Shown here piece by piece: positions 42,962 through 51,920 of a stretch of DNA of 64,000 nucleotides (positions are counted from its first letter, which is position 1; every line of letters starts with the position of its first letter). Under the pieces are notes generated by a model. The model ran no database searches. It was not told where the DNA came from and was given only the letters and a program-made list of their open reading frames with translations. The position numbers and the translations under genes were made by a program. Source of the DNA: CABZJG01 sp902512685 (GTDB lineage Bacteria; Pseudomonadota; Alphaproteobacteria; Rhodobacterales; Rhodobacteraceae); NCBI GenBank assembly GCA_051201605.1, contig CP179201.1, positions 3,224,001-3,288,000 on the forward strand. Reading direction: 5' to 3'.

Positions 42962-43866
42962 TGGCCTGGGTTTTGGTTTTTGCGCTGCTTTTGGATGCCG
43001 CTTTGGGCGAGCCGAAGTGGCTTTGGTCGCGGCTACCGCATCCGGCGGTGCTGATGGGGCGGGCTGTTACGCTATGCGCTTCGACTTTGAACCATGGACG
43101 ATACAAAAAGATCAAAGGCGCGCTGACGTTGATTATTTTGATTGTACTGGGGGCCTGCCTTGGACTGATCCTAGGGTTTTTGGGGCCCATGGCCGAAGTT
43201 CTTTGCACAGCGGTCCTGCTGGCGCAAAAGTCACTGGTGCAACATGTCCGCGCGGTCGGCAATGGCGCGCGCTATTCTCTGCGCGAAGGACGCCGCGCCG
43301 TTGCGATGATCGTTGGACGCGATACAAGCCAGATGGATCAGCCCCAAATGGCCCGCGCGGCGATTGAAAGCGCCGCAGAAAACCTATCGGACGGGGTGGT
43401 GGCGCCGGCCTTTTGGCTGTTGCTTGGCGGGCTGCCCGGTTTGCTTATCTATAAACTGGTAAACACAGCCGACAGCATGATCGGCTATAAAACCCCTGCA
43501 TTGGCCGAATTTGGCTGGGCTGCAGCGCGGTTTGATGATCTGCTGAACTGGGTTCCGGCGCGGATCACTGCCGCGCTGATCGCCATACAAGGCGGCGTAA
43601 TCCATGACTGGCGGGCGATCACAAAAGATGCAAGGCAGCACCGCTCGCCCAATGCCGGATGGCCCGAGGCAGCGATGGCGCGCGCGCTTGGCGTCGCGCT
43701 GGCCGGACCGCGCAGCTATGACGGCACGCAGCAGACCTTTGCCTGGGTCAACCCGCATGGCAACCGCGCCGCAACGCCAAATGATATCGACCGCTCGGTG
43801 CGGATGCTCTGGACCACTTGGGCGCTGATGTTGGGGTTTGTGTTGCTGATCGCGGTGCTCGGCTAA
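42961..43866 (+). CDS. cobD: adenosylcobinamide-phosphate synthase (CbiB/CobD)
   Basis: A 301-residue membrane protein that joins aminopropanol phosphate to adenosylcobyric acid. The start MAWVLVFALLLDAALGEPKWLWSRLPHPAVLMGR-type block, REGRRAVAMIVGRDT, AIESAAENLSDGVVAPAFW, NTADSMIGYK and RHRSPNAGWPEAAMA-like (QHRSPNAGWPEA) are hallmarks. Four to five hydrophobic segments. Its substrate is made by the CobC encoded just upstream, with the stop and start sharing one base. Confidence 0.93.
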   Translation: MAWVLVFALLLDAALGEPKWLWSRLPHPAVLMGRAVTLCASTLNHGRYKKIKGALTLIILIVLGACLGLILGFLGPMAEVLCTAVLLAQKSLVQHVRAVGNGARYSLREGRRAVAMIVGRDTSQMDQPQMARAAIESAAENLSDGVVAPAFWLLLGGLPGLLIYKLVNTADSMIGYKTPALAEFGWAAARFDDLLNWVPARITAALIAIQGGVIHDWRAITKDARQHRSPNAGWPEAAMARALGVALAGPRSYDGTQQTFAWVNPHGNRAATPNDIDRSVRMLWTTWALMLGFVLLIAVLG

Positions 43867-43970
43867 CCCTGCTGGGTGCAAGAAATCTGGCCTCAGAGTA
43901 TTTTTGCTGCTAGGCTGCTGGGCAAAACAGCTGCGAAACTGCGGCAAAAACATACGAGCAGGAGACAAAG

Positions 43971-45155
43971 ATGCATCGCTTGGTATTTTCGGCGCTGGTT
44001 TTGATCAGCGCAATGGGGTTTTCCCGCATCGCAGCCGCACAAGACTGTGGTGGTGGATTTTACGGCTTTGTTCAAGAGCTTAAATCCGAAGCCCGCACGC
44101 GCGGCTATTCCAGCGCTCTGAGCGATCAGTTTTTTGCCTCTGTTGCCCAAGATCCAAAGGTGATCAAAGCCGACCGCGCCCAAAGCGTATTTCAGCTGCC
44201 GTTTCTAGAGTTTTCGGGCCGCCTGATCAGCGATCACAGACTTCAGCACGGGGCAAAAAATGCTGCCAAATACAAGCGCGAGTTTGACTTTATCGAGCGT
44301 GAATTGGGCGTGCCGCGCGGCGTGCTTTTAGCGTTCTGGGCATTTGAAACCGACTATGGCGCTTTTCAGGGCAATTACAATACGCTGAACGCTCTGGTCA
44401 CCTTGGCGCATGACTGCCGGCGGCCGGAACTTTTCAGACCGCAGATTTTTGCCGCGCTTGAGCTTTTCAAACGTGGCGATTTCGATCCGGTGACCACCAC
44501 CGGCGCCTGGGCGGGTGAGATTGGCATGGTGCAAATGCTGCCCGAAGATATTTTGGTCAACGGCATCGACGGCGATGGTGATGGGCAAGTTCAGTTGAAA
44601 ACCTCGGCGCCCGATGCGCTGATGTCGGGCGCGTCCATGTTACGTGTCTTGGGATGGCAGCCCAACCAGCCTTGGCTGCAACAGGTCACATTGCCAGCGG
44701 ATATGGACTGGTCGCTCACCGGACTGACCACTGAAAAAACCCTGCGCGAATGGGCGGCGCTGGGTCTACGCGGGCGGCATAAACCGCTGGCCTCAGGTGA
44801 TGTGATGGCGTCTGTACTGCTGCCGCAGGGGCACAAAGGGCCCGCGTTTCTTGTCTATCCCAATTTTCGCGTCTTTATCGAATGGAATGAGAGCCTAATT
44901 TATATCACCACTGCCGGTTATTTTGCCACCCTGCTCGAAGGCGGCGCGCCGCTTGATCCGGTGAGCCCGGACACTGGGCTAACCGGTGATCAGATGCGGG
45001 TGCTGCAGCAAAAGCTAGTCGAGCTGGGCTTTGATGTGGGCGATGTCGATGGCATTTTAGGCGCCAAAACCCGAGCTGCGGTGCGCATTGTGCAGGATGT
45101 TCTGGCCATGCCCATCGACGGCTGGCCCAACCCGGCGCTTTTGAATAGTTTTTAG
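43971..45155 (+). CDS. lytic murein transglycosylase (MltB/GH103 family) with peptidoglycan-binding domain
   Basis: A 394-residue exported protein with a signal peptide (MHRLVFSALVLISAMGFSRIAAA). The GH103 catalytic domain (about 30-320) includes LLAFWAFETDYGAFQGNYNTLNAL with the catalytic Glu in WAFETDYG and GAWAGEIGMVQMLPEDIL. The C-terminal 60 residues are a peptidoglycan-binding domain (MRVLQQKLVELGFDVGDVDGILGAKTRAAVR). It cuts glycan strands with 1,6-anhydro ring formation. GGAG precedes the ATG. It is convergent with the MotA-like gene. Confidence 0.9.
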   Translation: MHRLVFSALVLISAMGFSRIAAAQDCGGGFYGFVQELKSEARTRGYSSALSDQFFASVAQDPKVIKADRAQSVFQLPFLEFSGRLISDHRLQHGAKNAAKYKREFDFIERELGVPRGVLLAFWAFETDYGAFQGNYNTLNALVTLAHDCRRPELFRPQIFAALELFKRGDFDPVTTTGAWAGEIGMVQMLPEDILVNGIDGDGDGQVQLKTSAPDALMSGASMLRVLGWQPNQPWLQQVTLPADMDWSLTGLTTEKTLREWAALGLRGRHKPLASGDVMASVLLPQGHKGPAFLVYPNFRVFIEWNESLIYITTAGYFATLLEGGAPLDPVSPDTGLTGDQMRVLQQKLVELGFDVGDVDGILGAKTRAAVRIVQDVLAMPIDGWPNPALLNSF

Positions 45156-45165
45156 CCCCCGCGCG

Positions 45166-45198
45166 GCGGCGCGGCACTTAGACCGGTAACCGCGCCGC
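45166..45198. terminator. GC-rich hairpin between convergent genes
   Basis: A perfect 9-bp stem GCGGCGCGG / CCGCGCCGC with a 15-base loop, between the transglycosylase stop (45155) and the stop of the convergent gene (45212). There is no U tract on either strand, so it is a candidate Rho-type or 3'-stabilising structure rather than a classical terminator. Confidence 0.45.
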
Positions 45199-45211
45199 GC
45201 TATGCACATAT

Positions 45212-45565
45212 CTATCCTTCTAAGATGATCGCACCGATTTTGAAGAAATAGCCGTAAAAGACGGTCAGGGAACACACCGCAAGCGCAGGGCCGATCTGGG
45301 ATAAATCACCCACAGCGAAACCTGCGCTGCCAAAGATTGCGGTGATCCCGATAATGGACCCAAGCCAACCGGCCCGAACCGCCCCGGTGCCAAACTTGGA
45401 CACCGCGCTTTCATCGCCCGCAACGGTTACGCAGAACCCTGCAACGACAGCCACAAAAATAAAGGCCGCTGCATCAAAATACTGACCTACATTTCCCACC
45501 GCAAATAATGTTGCGGCAACGAATGCCACATAAGCGGCCGTAAGAACAATTTTTGTCATATTCAT
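45212..45565 (-). CDS. small membrane protein resembling the MotA/ExbB proton-channel core
   Basis: A 117-residue protein with four hydrophobic segments (about 4-25, 28-48, 66-86, 92-114). AFIFVAVVAGFCVTVAGDE and the end GPALAVCSLTVFYGYFF resemble transmembrane helices 2 and 3/4 of MotA-like channel proteins (IGPALAVALLTxxYG pattern). The large cytoplasmic loop and a MotB/ExbD partner are missing. The ATG at 45565 has GGGAG upstream. Function unknown; the resemblance is by eye. Confidence 0.72.
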   Translation of the reverse strand: MNMTKIVLTAAYVAFVAATLFAVGNVGQYFDAAAFIFVAVVAGFCVTVAGDESAVSKFGTGAVRAGWLGSIIGITAIFGSAGFAVGDLSQIGPALAVCSLTVFYGYFFKIGAIILEG

Positions 45566-45854
45566 TTTTTCTCTCCCTGAACGGTTAAATTATCAACATG
45601 AGAAAATATTTATCGGCGGAACTTGCAACCAGTTTTTGCCTGTTTCAGCCTGCGACACCAAAACCGGTGCCGGAGGGCGACAGTTAAAGAGTCCCGCGCC
45701 TAGGCGGTACTTTTTAAAAGTTTAAAAATACACCAAAAAGCCCTGTCATACGCCGGTGATTTGGCACCACTGCAAAACAGCCGCGATACAGATGGCTATT
45801 TTTGGGGGAAATCACGCTTTGACCGCGGCCTTGATCGCCAGGCAAAAGCGCAGG
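45566..45854. other. intergenic region between small membrane protein and smc
   Basis: 289 bp, with no supported gene. AT-rich around 45710-45730, with a short palindrome CGCCTAGGCG at 45706-45715 followed by TACTTTTT, a weak terminator candidate for the plus strand. Otherwise nothing recognised. Confidence 0.4.
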
Positions 45855-48800
45855 TTATGCCACCAGGCTTTCGGCCTTTTTCAGGTCAACAGACACCAGC
45901 TGGCTGACCCCCTGTTCCTGCATGGTGACACCAAAAAGCCGGTCCATCCGCGCCATGGTCACCGCATGGTGGGTGATGATCAAAAACCGCGTATTTGTGC
46001 GTCGGACCATTTCATCAAGCAGATCGCAGAACCGCGAGACATTGGCATCATCCAGCGGCGCGTCCACCTCATCAAGCACACAGATCGGCGCCGGATTGGC
46101 CAAAAATACCGCAAAGATCAACGCCAAGGCGGTCAGCGTTTGCTCGCCCCCGGACAGCAGCGACAGGGTGCTAAGTTTTTTGCCGGGCGGCTGGCACATA
46201 ATTTCAAGACCGGCCTCAAGCGGATCGTCACTTTCAACCATCACCAGATTGGCTTCACCGCCGCCAAACAGGTGCTTGAACAAAAAGCCAAAGTTGCTGT
46301 TGACCTGTTCAAAAGCGGTCAGAAGCCGCTCGCGGCCTTCGCGGTTGAGGCTGGCAATACCGCTGCGCAGGGTTTTGATCGCCTCCTCCAGATCGGCTTT
46401 TTCTTTGGCCAGTTTCTGATGCTCTTGCTCGACCTCTTTGGCATCTTCTTCGGCCCGAAGATTGACCGCGCCCAGCGCATCGCGCTGCCGTCTTAGCCGG
46501 TTTACCTCGGCCTCGATCGTTGCAGAGGGCGGCATTTTTTCACTATCAACATCAAGGCTTTGCAGCAGATTTTGCGGCGTCAGTTGCAAATCTTCTTCGA
46601 TCCGTTCGGCCGCAGCGGTCACACTATCGCGGGCGGCTTCGGTGCGGGCCTGTGATCCGGCGCGCGCCTCGCGGGCCTCAGAGGCCGCGCGCTCGGCGTC
46701 GCGCTCGCCCAGCACCGCCTCGCGCAGTGCGGTCTCGCCCAAAGCCAAGGCATCGGCGGCCGTTTTGCGGCGCTCTTCGGCTTCGGTAATGGCGGTTGAT
46801 AGCTCTTCGCGTTTGGCGGCCAGTTCGGCCGGTGCGGCCGTGGCGGTTTCAAGCTCTTGCCCGGCCTCGTCTTTGCGCTGCGACAGCTCGGCACTGCGCT
46901 TTTCGGCGGTTTCAAGACGCAAATTCCAACCGGAAACTTCTTTGGTGATTTCCTGCCGGCGGCGGGTGCGCGCTTCGCCTTCGCGGCGCAGCTCATCTTG
47001 GGCCGAACGTTTGGCCATCATGGTCATGCGCGAGGCTTCAACGGTGGTTTTTATATCCTCGATCTGGCCGCGCGCTTCCTCAAGATTTCCAAGTTCCGCA
47101 ACAGCCCGCTCGGCCTCGGCCATCTGGCTGCGCGCCAAGAGCGCTTCTTCTTCATGGCGTTTGACGGCCATTCCAAGACTTTCCAGCCGGCCCTCGGAAA
47201 GATTGCACTCGGCTTCGGCGCGGCTCAGGGCGCGGTTGGTTTCAGCCACTTTTTGATCCGCTGCGCGGCGCGCCTCCCGGGCCGCTTTATCGGCTTCGGT
47301 GCGGCTGATAAGATCCGCGCTCAACGCATCATGCGCCCCGCGCGCCGCATCCCCCCGCGCCGTTGTCTGCGCCATCTGCTGCTTAAGCTCTTCGAGCCGG
47401 TTGAGTTGCTGCAACCGCAGAGCCGCCGCTGAAGGCGCGTCTTCTGCCCAAGCGCGGTATCCGTCCCAGCGCCACAGGTCCCCTTGCTGGCTCACAAGCC
47501 GCTGGCCGGGGCGCAGCATGGGTTGCAATCGGGGTCCGTCAGAGGCCTCGACCAAACCGATTTGCCCCATCCGGCGTTTAAGCACATCGGGCACGGATAC
47601 ATGATGGCTCAGCGGTGTGACCCCCACTGGCAAGCTTTGAACGTCATCATACTGCGGCAGTGCAAACCATCCCGAAGGGCCATCTTCGGCCACCTCAGGG
47701 GTGCGCAGGTCATCGGCAAGGGCGGCGCCCAGTGCTTTTTCAAATCCATGCTCGACTTGCAAACGGTCCAACAGTTGCCCTGCATCGGCGGTTTCGCGTT
47801 CAACCAGCTTGGCTAAAGCCGCCATTTCGGCGCGCAGAGCATTGGCTTCGCCTTCGGCCTCAGAGCGTTTGGCCCGCGCTTCTGCTTCGCGCGATTGCGT
47901 ATCGGCGCGGGCTGTTTCTGCAGCGATCAAGGCAGCTTCGCTTGCAGCGGCATCCTCGACCGCCTGCGCTTCATTTTGCCGGGCGGTTTCAAACTGATCT
48001 TTGGCCGCGCTCAAAGCAGCCTGAGAGGTGCTGACGGCTTGCTGGGCTTTGCCGGCCTCGTCTTCACTTTTGCTCAATGTGCTTTTTGTATCGTCCAGCA
48101 AGCGGTGCGCAGATTGATGTTTGGCCGCCAAACGGGCCACATCTTCTGTCAGTTGTGCCAGATCGCTTTCCCGTTCCTGAAGAATGCTGGCCGCGTCGCG
48201 GGCAGCGGCGGTTGCATCATCAAGCCGCACGTCGTGGCCCTCGGCGGCTTTGGCAAGTTCCTCAGCCTCCCATTTGAGGCGCGCGATGGTTTCGCCGGCG
48301 TCCCGGTTCAACCCGCTTTCGCGTTCAATGTCTTGCTCCATTTGCGCAATCCGGCTGCGCAGTGTGTCGATCCGCTGAACGGCTTGGGTTTCTTGATCGC
48401 TCAGCGTGTCGCGCTGAACCTGCAAGCGCTGCAAAACCGCGGCGGCAATGGCTTCTTCCTCGCGCAGCGGCGGCAATGCGTCATCTGCTGCCGACCTCAG
48501 CTTTTCTGCTTGCCGCGCAGCGGTTTCTGATTGCGCCGCTGTAGTAATGCGTGCTTGCAGCTCTTTTCCCGCAGCCAGCCGCGCTTCATCGGCCTCTTTC
48601 CATCGGCGAAACAGCAAAACGCCCTCGGCGCTGCGCAGCTCTTCTCCAATGGCGCGGTAGCGCGCCGCCTGCTTTGCCTGACGGGCCAGTTGCGCCAATT
48701 GGCTGGCCAATTGCTCAAGCACGTCATCAACGCGCGCCAAATTGTTTTCTGCGCCGTTCAGTTTTAGCTCGGCTTCATGGCGGCGCTGATAAAGACCGGA

Positions 48801-49310
48801 TATACCCGCAGCCTCTTCCAAAATCCGTCGCCGGTTTTTGGGTTTGGCATTGATCAACTCGGCTATTTGCCCTTGCCGCACCAAAGCTGGCGAATGGGCC
48901 CCTGTGGACGCATCGGCAAACAGCATTTGAACATCACGTGCGCGCGCATCTTTGCCGCTGACTTTATAGGCACTGCCGACATCACGCGTAATCCGGCGAA
49001 TGATATCAAGCACATCGGTGTCGTTGAAACCTGATGGCGCAAGCCGCTCGGAATTATCCAGTTGCAGGCTCACTTCGGCATAATTGCGCGCCGGGCGAGT
49101 TGCAGCACCGGCAAAAATCACATCTTCCATACCGCCGCCGCGCATGGCTTTCGGGCGGTTTTCCCCCATCACCCAGCGCAGCGCTTCCAGCAGGTTTGAT
49201 TTTCCGCACCCATTTGGCCCAACCACACCGGTAAGCCCATCCGAAATTAGCAATTCGGTTGGGTCAACAAAGCTTTTAAAACCTGTCAAACGCAGTTTGG
49301 AAAAGCGCAC
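45855..49310 (-). CDS. smc: chromosome segregation protein SMC
   Basis: About 1,151 residues with the full SMC plan: N-terminal head with Walker A GPNGCGKSNL, long coiled coil (to about 500), a hinge around 510-640 (GWFALPQYDDVQSLPVG, LKRRMGQIGLVEA), a second coiled coil rich in Ala/Glu/Arg heptads, and the C-terminal head with signature LSGGEQTLTALAL and Walker B PICVLDEVDAPLDDAN. It condenses and segregates chromosomes with ScpA/ScpB. The start is uncertain: the family start VRFSKLRLTGFKSF corresponds to GTG 49310; an in-frame TTG at 49340 has a better AGGG site. Confidence 0.96.
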   Translation of the reverse strand: MRFSKLRLTGFKSFVDPTELLISDGLTGVVGPNGCGKSNLLEALRWVMGENRPKAMRGGGMEDVIFAGAATRPARNYAEVSLQLDNSERLAPSGFNDTDVLDIIRRITRDVGSAYKVSGKDARARDVQMLFADASTGAHSPALVRQGQIAELINAKPKNRRRILEEAAGISGLYQRRHEAELKLNGAENNLARVDDVLEQLASQLAQLARQAKQAARYRAIGEELRSAEGVLLFRRWKEADEARLAAGKELQARITTAAQSETAARQAEKLRSAADDALPPLREEEAIAAAVLQRLQVQRDTLSDQETQAVQRIDTLRSRIAQMEQDIERESGLNRDAGETIARLKWEAEELAKAAEGHDVRLDDATAAARDAASILQERESDLAQLTEDVARLAAKHQSAHRLLDDTKSTLSKSEDEAGKAQQAVSTSQAALSAAKDQFETARQNEAQAVEDAAASEAALIAAETARADTQSREAEARAKRSEAEGEANALRAEMAALAKLVERETADAGQLLDRLQVEHGFEKALGAALADDLRTPEVAEDGPSGWFALPQYDDVQSLPVGVTPLSHHVSVPDVLKRRMGQIGLVEASDGPRLQPMLRPGQRLVSQQGDLWRWDGYRAWAEDAPSAAALRLQQLNRLEELKQQMAQTTARGDAARGAHDALSADLISRTEADKAAREARRAADQKVAETNRALSRAEAECNLSEGRLESLGMAVKRHEEEALLARSQMAEAERAVAELGNLEEARGQIEDIKTTVEASRMTMMAKRSAQDELRREGEARTRRRQEITKEVSGWNLRLETAEKRSAELSQRKDEAGQELETATAAPAELAAKREELSTAITEAEERRKTAADALALGETALREAVLGERDAERAASEAREARAGSQARTEAARDSVTAAAERIEEDLQLTPQNLLQSLDVDSEKMPPSATIEAEVNRLRRQRDALGAVNLRAEEDAKEVEQEHQKLAKEKADLEEAIKTLRSGIASLNREGRERLLTAFEQVNSNFGFLFKHLFGGGEANLVMVESDDPLEAGLEIMCQPPGKKLSTLSLLSGGEQTLTALALIFAVFLANPAPICVLDEVDAPLDDANVSRFCDLLDEMVRRTNTRFLIITHHAVTMARMDRLFGVTMQEQGVSQLVSVDLKKAESLVA

Positions 49311-49499
49311 GCGATATCTGCCTATGATTCTGCTCACCAATAACGTGCCCTGAGGGCTTGGGCAGAGTCAACCAAAGCCCCACTTGATGTCGTGTTTAAG
49401 TTAAGAAATGACACTAGATATCGGAAAAATCGCGGTTGCAGTGCGCGTAAACTCCGCTATCGTCCTTCTTATCAACAACTCTCACAATAGATCGCCTTT

Positions 49500-49979
49500 A
49501 TGCCATTAACCATCGACTATGCTGATCCAAAACATCCTGAAATCATTGCACTTTTGCAGCAAAGTCATGCGCTGATGCTGTCGCTCTATAGCGATGAAGA
49601 GAACCACTTTCTGTCTGTTGATGCACTTTGCGCGGCGCATATTCGGTTTTTTGGCGCAAGTTTGGATGGGCGATTTGTCGGCTGCGGCGCGCTGGCCTTA
49701 ATGGACGGTTACGGTGAACTTAAATCCATGTTCACTGATCCCTCTGCCCGCGGCCAAGGCGTGGCAAAATCTATTTTGGCGGCAATTGAAAGTGAAGCGC
49801 ACCGCAATGGTCTTGATCGCATCGCGCTTGAAACCGGCTGGCTACTCAAAGAGGCCGTTGCCCTATACCGTAGGCTTGGGTTTCGCGAATGCGGTCCATT
49901 TGGGAATTATCCGGACAGCCCTGCATCACTATTTATGGTAAAGGATTTTGCGCCAAAGGACAGTTTAGACGCGCGGTAA
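49500..49979 (+). CDS. GNAT-family N-acetyltransferase
   Basis: A 159-residue acetyltransferase with motif A MFTDPSARGQGVAKSILAAIE, a preceding strand GCGALALMDGYGELKSM and motif B IALETGWLLKEAVALYRRLGFRECGPFGNY, resembling the putative PhiO/YafP-like acetyltransferases of unknown substrate. The ATG begins at 49500. It is convergent with the lipoprotein gene, and their 3' ends overlap by 47 bp. Confidence 0.88.
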   Translation: MPLTIDYADPKHPEIIALLQQSHALMLSLYSDEENHFLSVDALCAAHIRFFGASLDGRFVGCGALALMDGYGELKSMFTDPSARGQGVAKSILAAIESEAHRNGLDRIALETGWLLKEAVALYRRLGFRECGPFGNYPDSPASLFMVKDFAPKDSLDAR

Positions 49980-50265
49980 TAACCGACGGATCGGCCGTCA
50001 GCGGCGTGATATCGGCGCAACCGGTGGCCGATCTGATCGCGGTGAGCGCCAAAGGGAGAACCGTTTCCGTCTTTGGGAACCAAAGATCAGTGATGCGAAC
50101 CGCCTCGGCCCATTGACGCAAGGGTCGCACTTCGAACTGCATGCCTTGGATTTCAATTTTTTGCGCAGGCAACGCCCAAAACAGGGGTGTGCCCGTATCG
50201 CACCCAGCAACCAAAATCAGGGTAGCGCATGAAAGCCAATTCTTGTTCCCCAGGGGTAATCTCAT
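49933..50265 (-). CDS. predicted small lipoprotein
   Basis: A 110-residue protein with a lipobox signal peptide (LSCATLILVAGC, Cys22). The mature part has two further cysteines in a short segment (RSATGCADITPL, RLNCPL) and the stretch IEIQGMQFEVRPLRQ. No family recognised. The 3' end overlaps the convergent acetyltransferase gene by 47 bp, which slightly lowers confidence, but the lipobox and codon pattern favour a real gene. Confidence 0.68.
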   Translation of the reverse strand: MRLPLGNKNWLSCATLILVAGCDTGTPLFWALPAQKIEIQGMQFEVRPLRQWAEAVRITDLWFPKTETVLPLALTAIRSATGCADITPLTADPSVITARLNCPLAQNPLP

Positions 50266-50378
50266 TGAGCATAAATCCTTTGAAAGAGCCTAAATCTTCT
50301 TTCAAAATACTTAATGAATTGTTTCACACCAAAATAACCGTATAATTGGTCATAAGTTTTCACCAAAAGGTGCGGGTC

Positions 50379-51149
50379 ATGCCATTTCAAAAAATCCATG
50401 CTGAAAAGCTATCCCAAGCAGTTGTGCACCAAATCGAACAATTGATCCTGCGGGGCATACTAAACCCGGGCGAACGGTTGCCGGCCGAGCGCGATTTGGC
50501 CGAGCAATTGGCGGTATCGCGGCCCTCACTGCGCACTGCAATCAGCGATTTGCAAGATAGCGGTTTGCTAGTGTCGCGCGCCGGAGCCGGAATATTTGTC
50601 GCCGACGTTTTGGGCAATGCGTTTTCACCGGCGTTGGTGCGCCTGTTTGAAAGCCATGATGAAGCGGTTTTTGACTATATCCGCTTCCGCCGCGATCTTG
50701 AGGGGCTCGCCGCTGAACGCGCGGCTAAATATGCCTCGGATACCGATTTAAGGGTGATCCAGACGCTCTATGATAAAATGGGAAGCGCGCATTGTAAGTC
50801 CAATTCCCAGGATGAGGCCCGGCTTGACGCCGAATTTCACCTCTCGATCATTGAGGCCAGCCATAATGTGGTGATGTTGCACATGATGCGCTCAATGTAT
50901 GATTTGCTAAAGAAAGGCGTGTTTTACAACCGTCAAATGATGTTCAAACATCGCGTCACCCGCTCGAACCTTCTAGAGCAACACAGCGCGATTAACTCAG
51001 CACTTCAAGCGCGCAAAGCCAGCGCGGCCCGCGCCGCGGTCGAAGCGCATCTAGACTATGTCGAGCAAATGCTAAACGAGCAAAAAGTAACCCAGCGACA
51101 TGAGGCCATTGCCCAGCAGAGATACGCTAGTGAAAAACGCCGCGGATAG
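50379..51149 (+). CDS. GntR/FadR-family transcriptional regulator
   Basis: A 256-residue regulator with an N-terminal winged helix-turn-helix (LRGILNPGERLPAERDLAEQLAVSRPSLRTAISDLQDSGLL-type blocks) and a C-terminal all-helical FCD ligand domain with the metal-binding pattern (Asp/His: LDAEFHLSIIEASHN, RSNLLEQHSAINSAL, AVEAHLDYV). It resembles PdhR-like regulators of carboxylic acid metabolism. The target is unknown; neighbours give no clue. The ATG at 50379 follows AAAGG; upstream AATTGGTCATAAG near 50343 could be part of an operator. Confidence 0.88.
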   Translation: MPFQKIHAEKLSQAVVHQIEQLILRGILNPGERLPAERDLAEQLAVSRPSLRTAISDLQDSGLLVSRAGAGIFVADVLGNAFSPALVRLFESHDEAVFDYIRFRRDLEGLAAERAAKYASDTDLRVIQTLYDKMGSAHCKSNSQDEARLDAEFHLSIIEASHNVVMLHMMRSMYDLLKKGVFYNRQMMFKHRVTRSNLLEQHSAINSALQARKASAARAAVEAHLDYVEQMLNEQKVTQRHEAIAQQRYASEKRRG

Positions 51150-51155
51150 GCGGGG

Positions 51156-51782
51156 TTAGGGTGTTCGGCGCCACAACTTTGTGGCCAGCCAATCCCAGAT
51201 ATTTGTGAAACGATCCAGCCAAGGCTCTAGCGCCGGATCAATCCGGGCGCTGCGAAACCGCACCCAGCGCACCCATAAAGCCCAAAATGCTCCGGCCAGC
51301 AAGATCAGCAAAACACCGTTAAACCAGGGGATAATCCGCTCATCGGGGCCGGTGGCGGGTCGCACAGATGTTGCGTTGGGATAAATCGACAAAAACTCAT
51401 TACGCCAGCCATAATGCCGGATCACCGCCCATTGGGTTGCGCCATCGTCTTTCGCGCCGATCAAATCCGAGGCGCGCGCTTGTAGGTTTGCCGTGTTGAA
51501 TTTGAAATAGGGCGGCCAGCCCCATCCCGTGTCTTCGTTGCGATAGATCATCGGCTTTTCATTGGTTTGAAATGTTTCGATGAAAAACACATCCCTATTC
51601 ACCGGTGCGGTTGCATTTCCGCTATCACCACTGGCCCAGAACCAGCTGTTCGAGCCGAAATCAATACGTTTTTCATAAGTATTGGTTATTCTGACAATAT
51701 CATGCTGCGGTAGGGTGTAATGTAAAAATCCCAAAACCAGCAGCACTAAAACCAACCGTATGGCCCACTTAAAATAAGTCAT
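51156..51782 (-). CDS. DUF1523 membrane protein
   Basis: A 208-residue protein with an N-terminal hydrophobic segment (about 6-24, WAIRLVLVLLVLGFLHY) and a second near 150-172 (FNGVLLILLAGAFWALWV). Between them lies a periplasmic-type domain (IVRITNTYEKRI, RDVFFIETF, YRNEDTGWGWPPYFKFN, HYGWRNEF). This matches DUF1523, a Rhodobacterales family of unknown function. It is convergent with the GntR gene (6 bp between stops) and sits downstream of creatinase. Confidence 0.88.
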   Translation of the reverse strand: MTYFKWAIRLVLVLLVLGFLHYTLPQHDIVRITNTYEKRIDFGSNSWFWASGDSGNATAPVNRDVFFIETFQTNEKPMIYRNEDTGWGWPPYFKFNTANLQARASDLIGAKDDGATQWAVIRHYGWRNEFLSIYPNATSVRPATGPDERIIPWFNGVLLILLAGAFWALWVRWVRFRSARIDPALEPWLDRFTNIWDWLATKLWRRTP

Positions 51783-51845
51783 CTAATGTCCCCAAAGATA
51801 CATCCCTTTGGGCCGATATGGGTATTCCAAGGGCAAGTTGCATTA

Positions 51846-51868
51846 GGCCGCAAAATATTTTTGTGGCC
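51846..51868. repeat. A/T-rich hairpin downstream of creatinase
   Basis: A 10-bp stem GGCCGCAAAA / TTTTGTGGCC (one G-T pair) with a 3-base loop, 64 bp upstream of the DUF1523 start and 14 bp past the larger creatinase hairpin. It could be a second terminator arm or belong to the DUF1523 leader. Confidence 0.45.
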
Positions 51869-51876
51869 GTGGCAGC

Positions 51877-51913
51877 AAAACGGTGCGGGCCAGAAAATAC
51901 TGTGGCCCGCACC
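51877..51913 (-). terminator. probable intrinsic terminator of creatinase
   Basis: A perfect 10-bp GC-rich stem GGTGCGGGCC / GGCCCGCACC with a 12-base loop, beginning 8 bp past the creatinase stop. On the minus strand the stem is followed by GTTTTG, a short U tract. Confidence 0.65.
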
Positions 51914-51920
51914 CGAAACA

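Noticed and set aside
46438..47256. 272-codon open frame on the plus strand opposite smc
   Set aside because: It is a low-complexity Ser/Arg/Ala frame antisense to the smc coiled coil, produced by codon bias; smc has full domain support.
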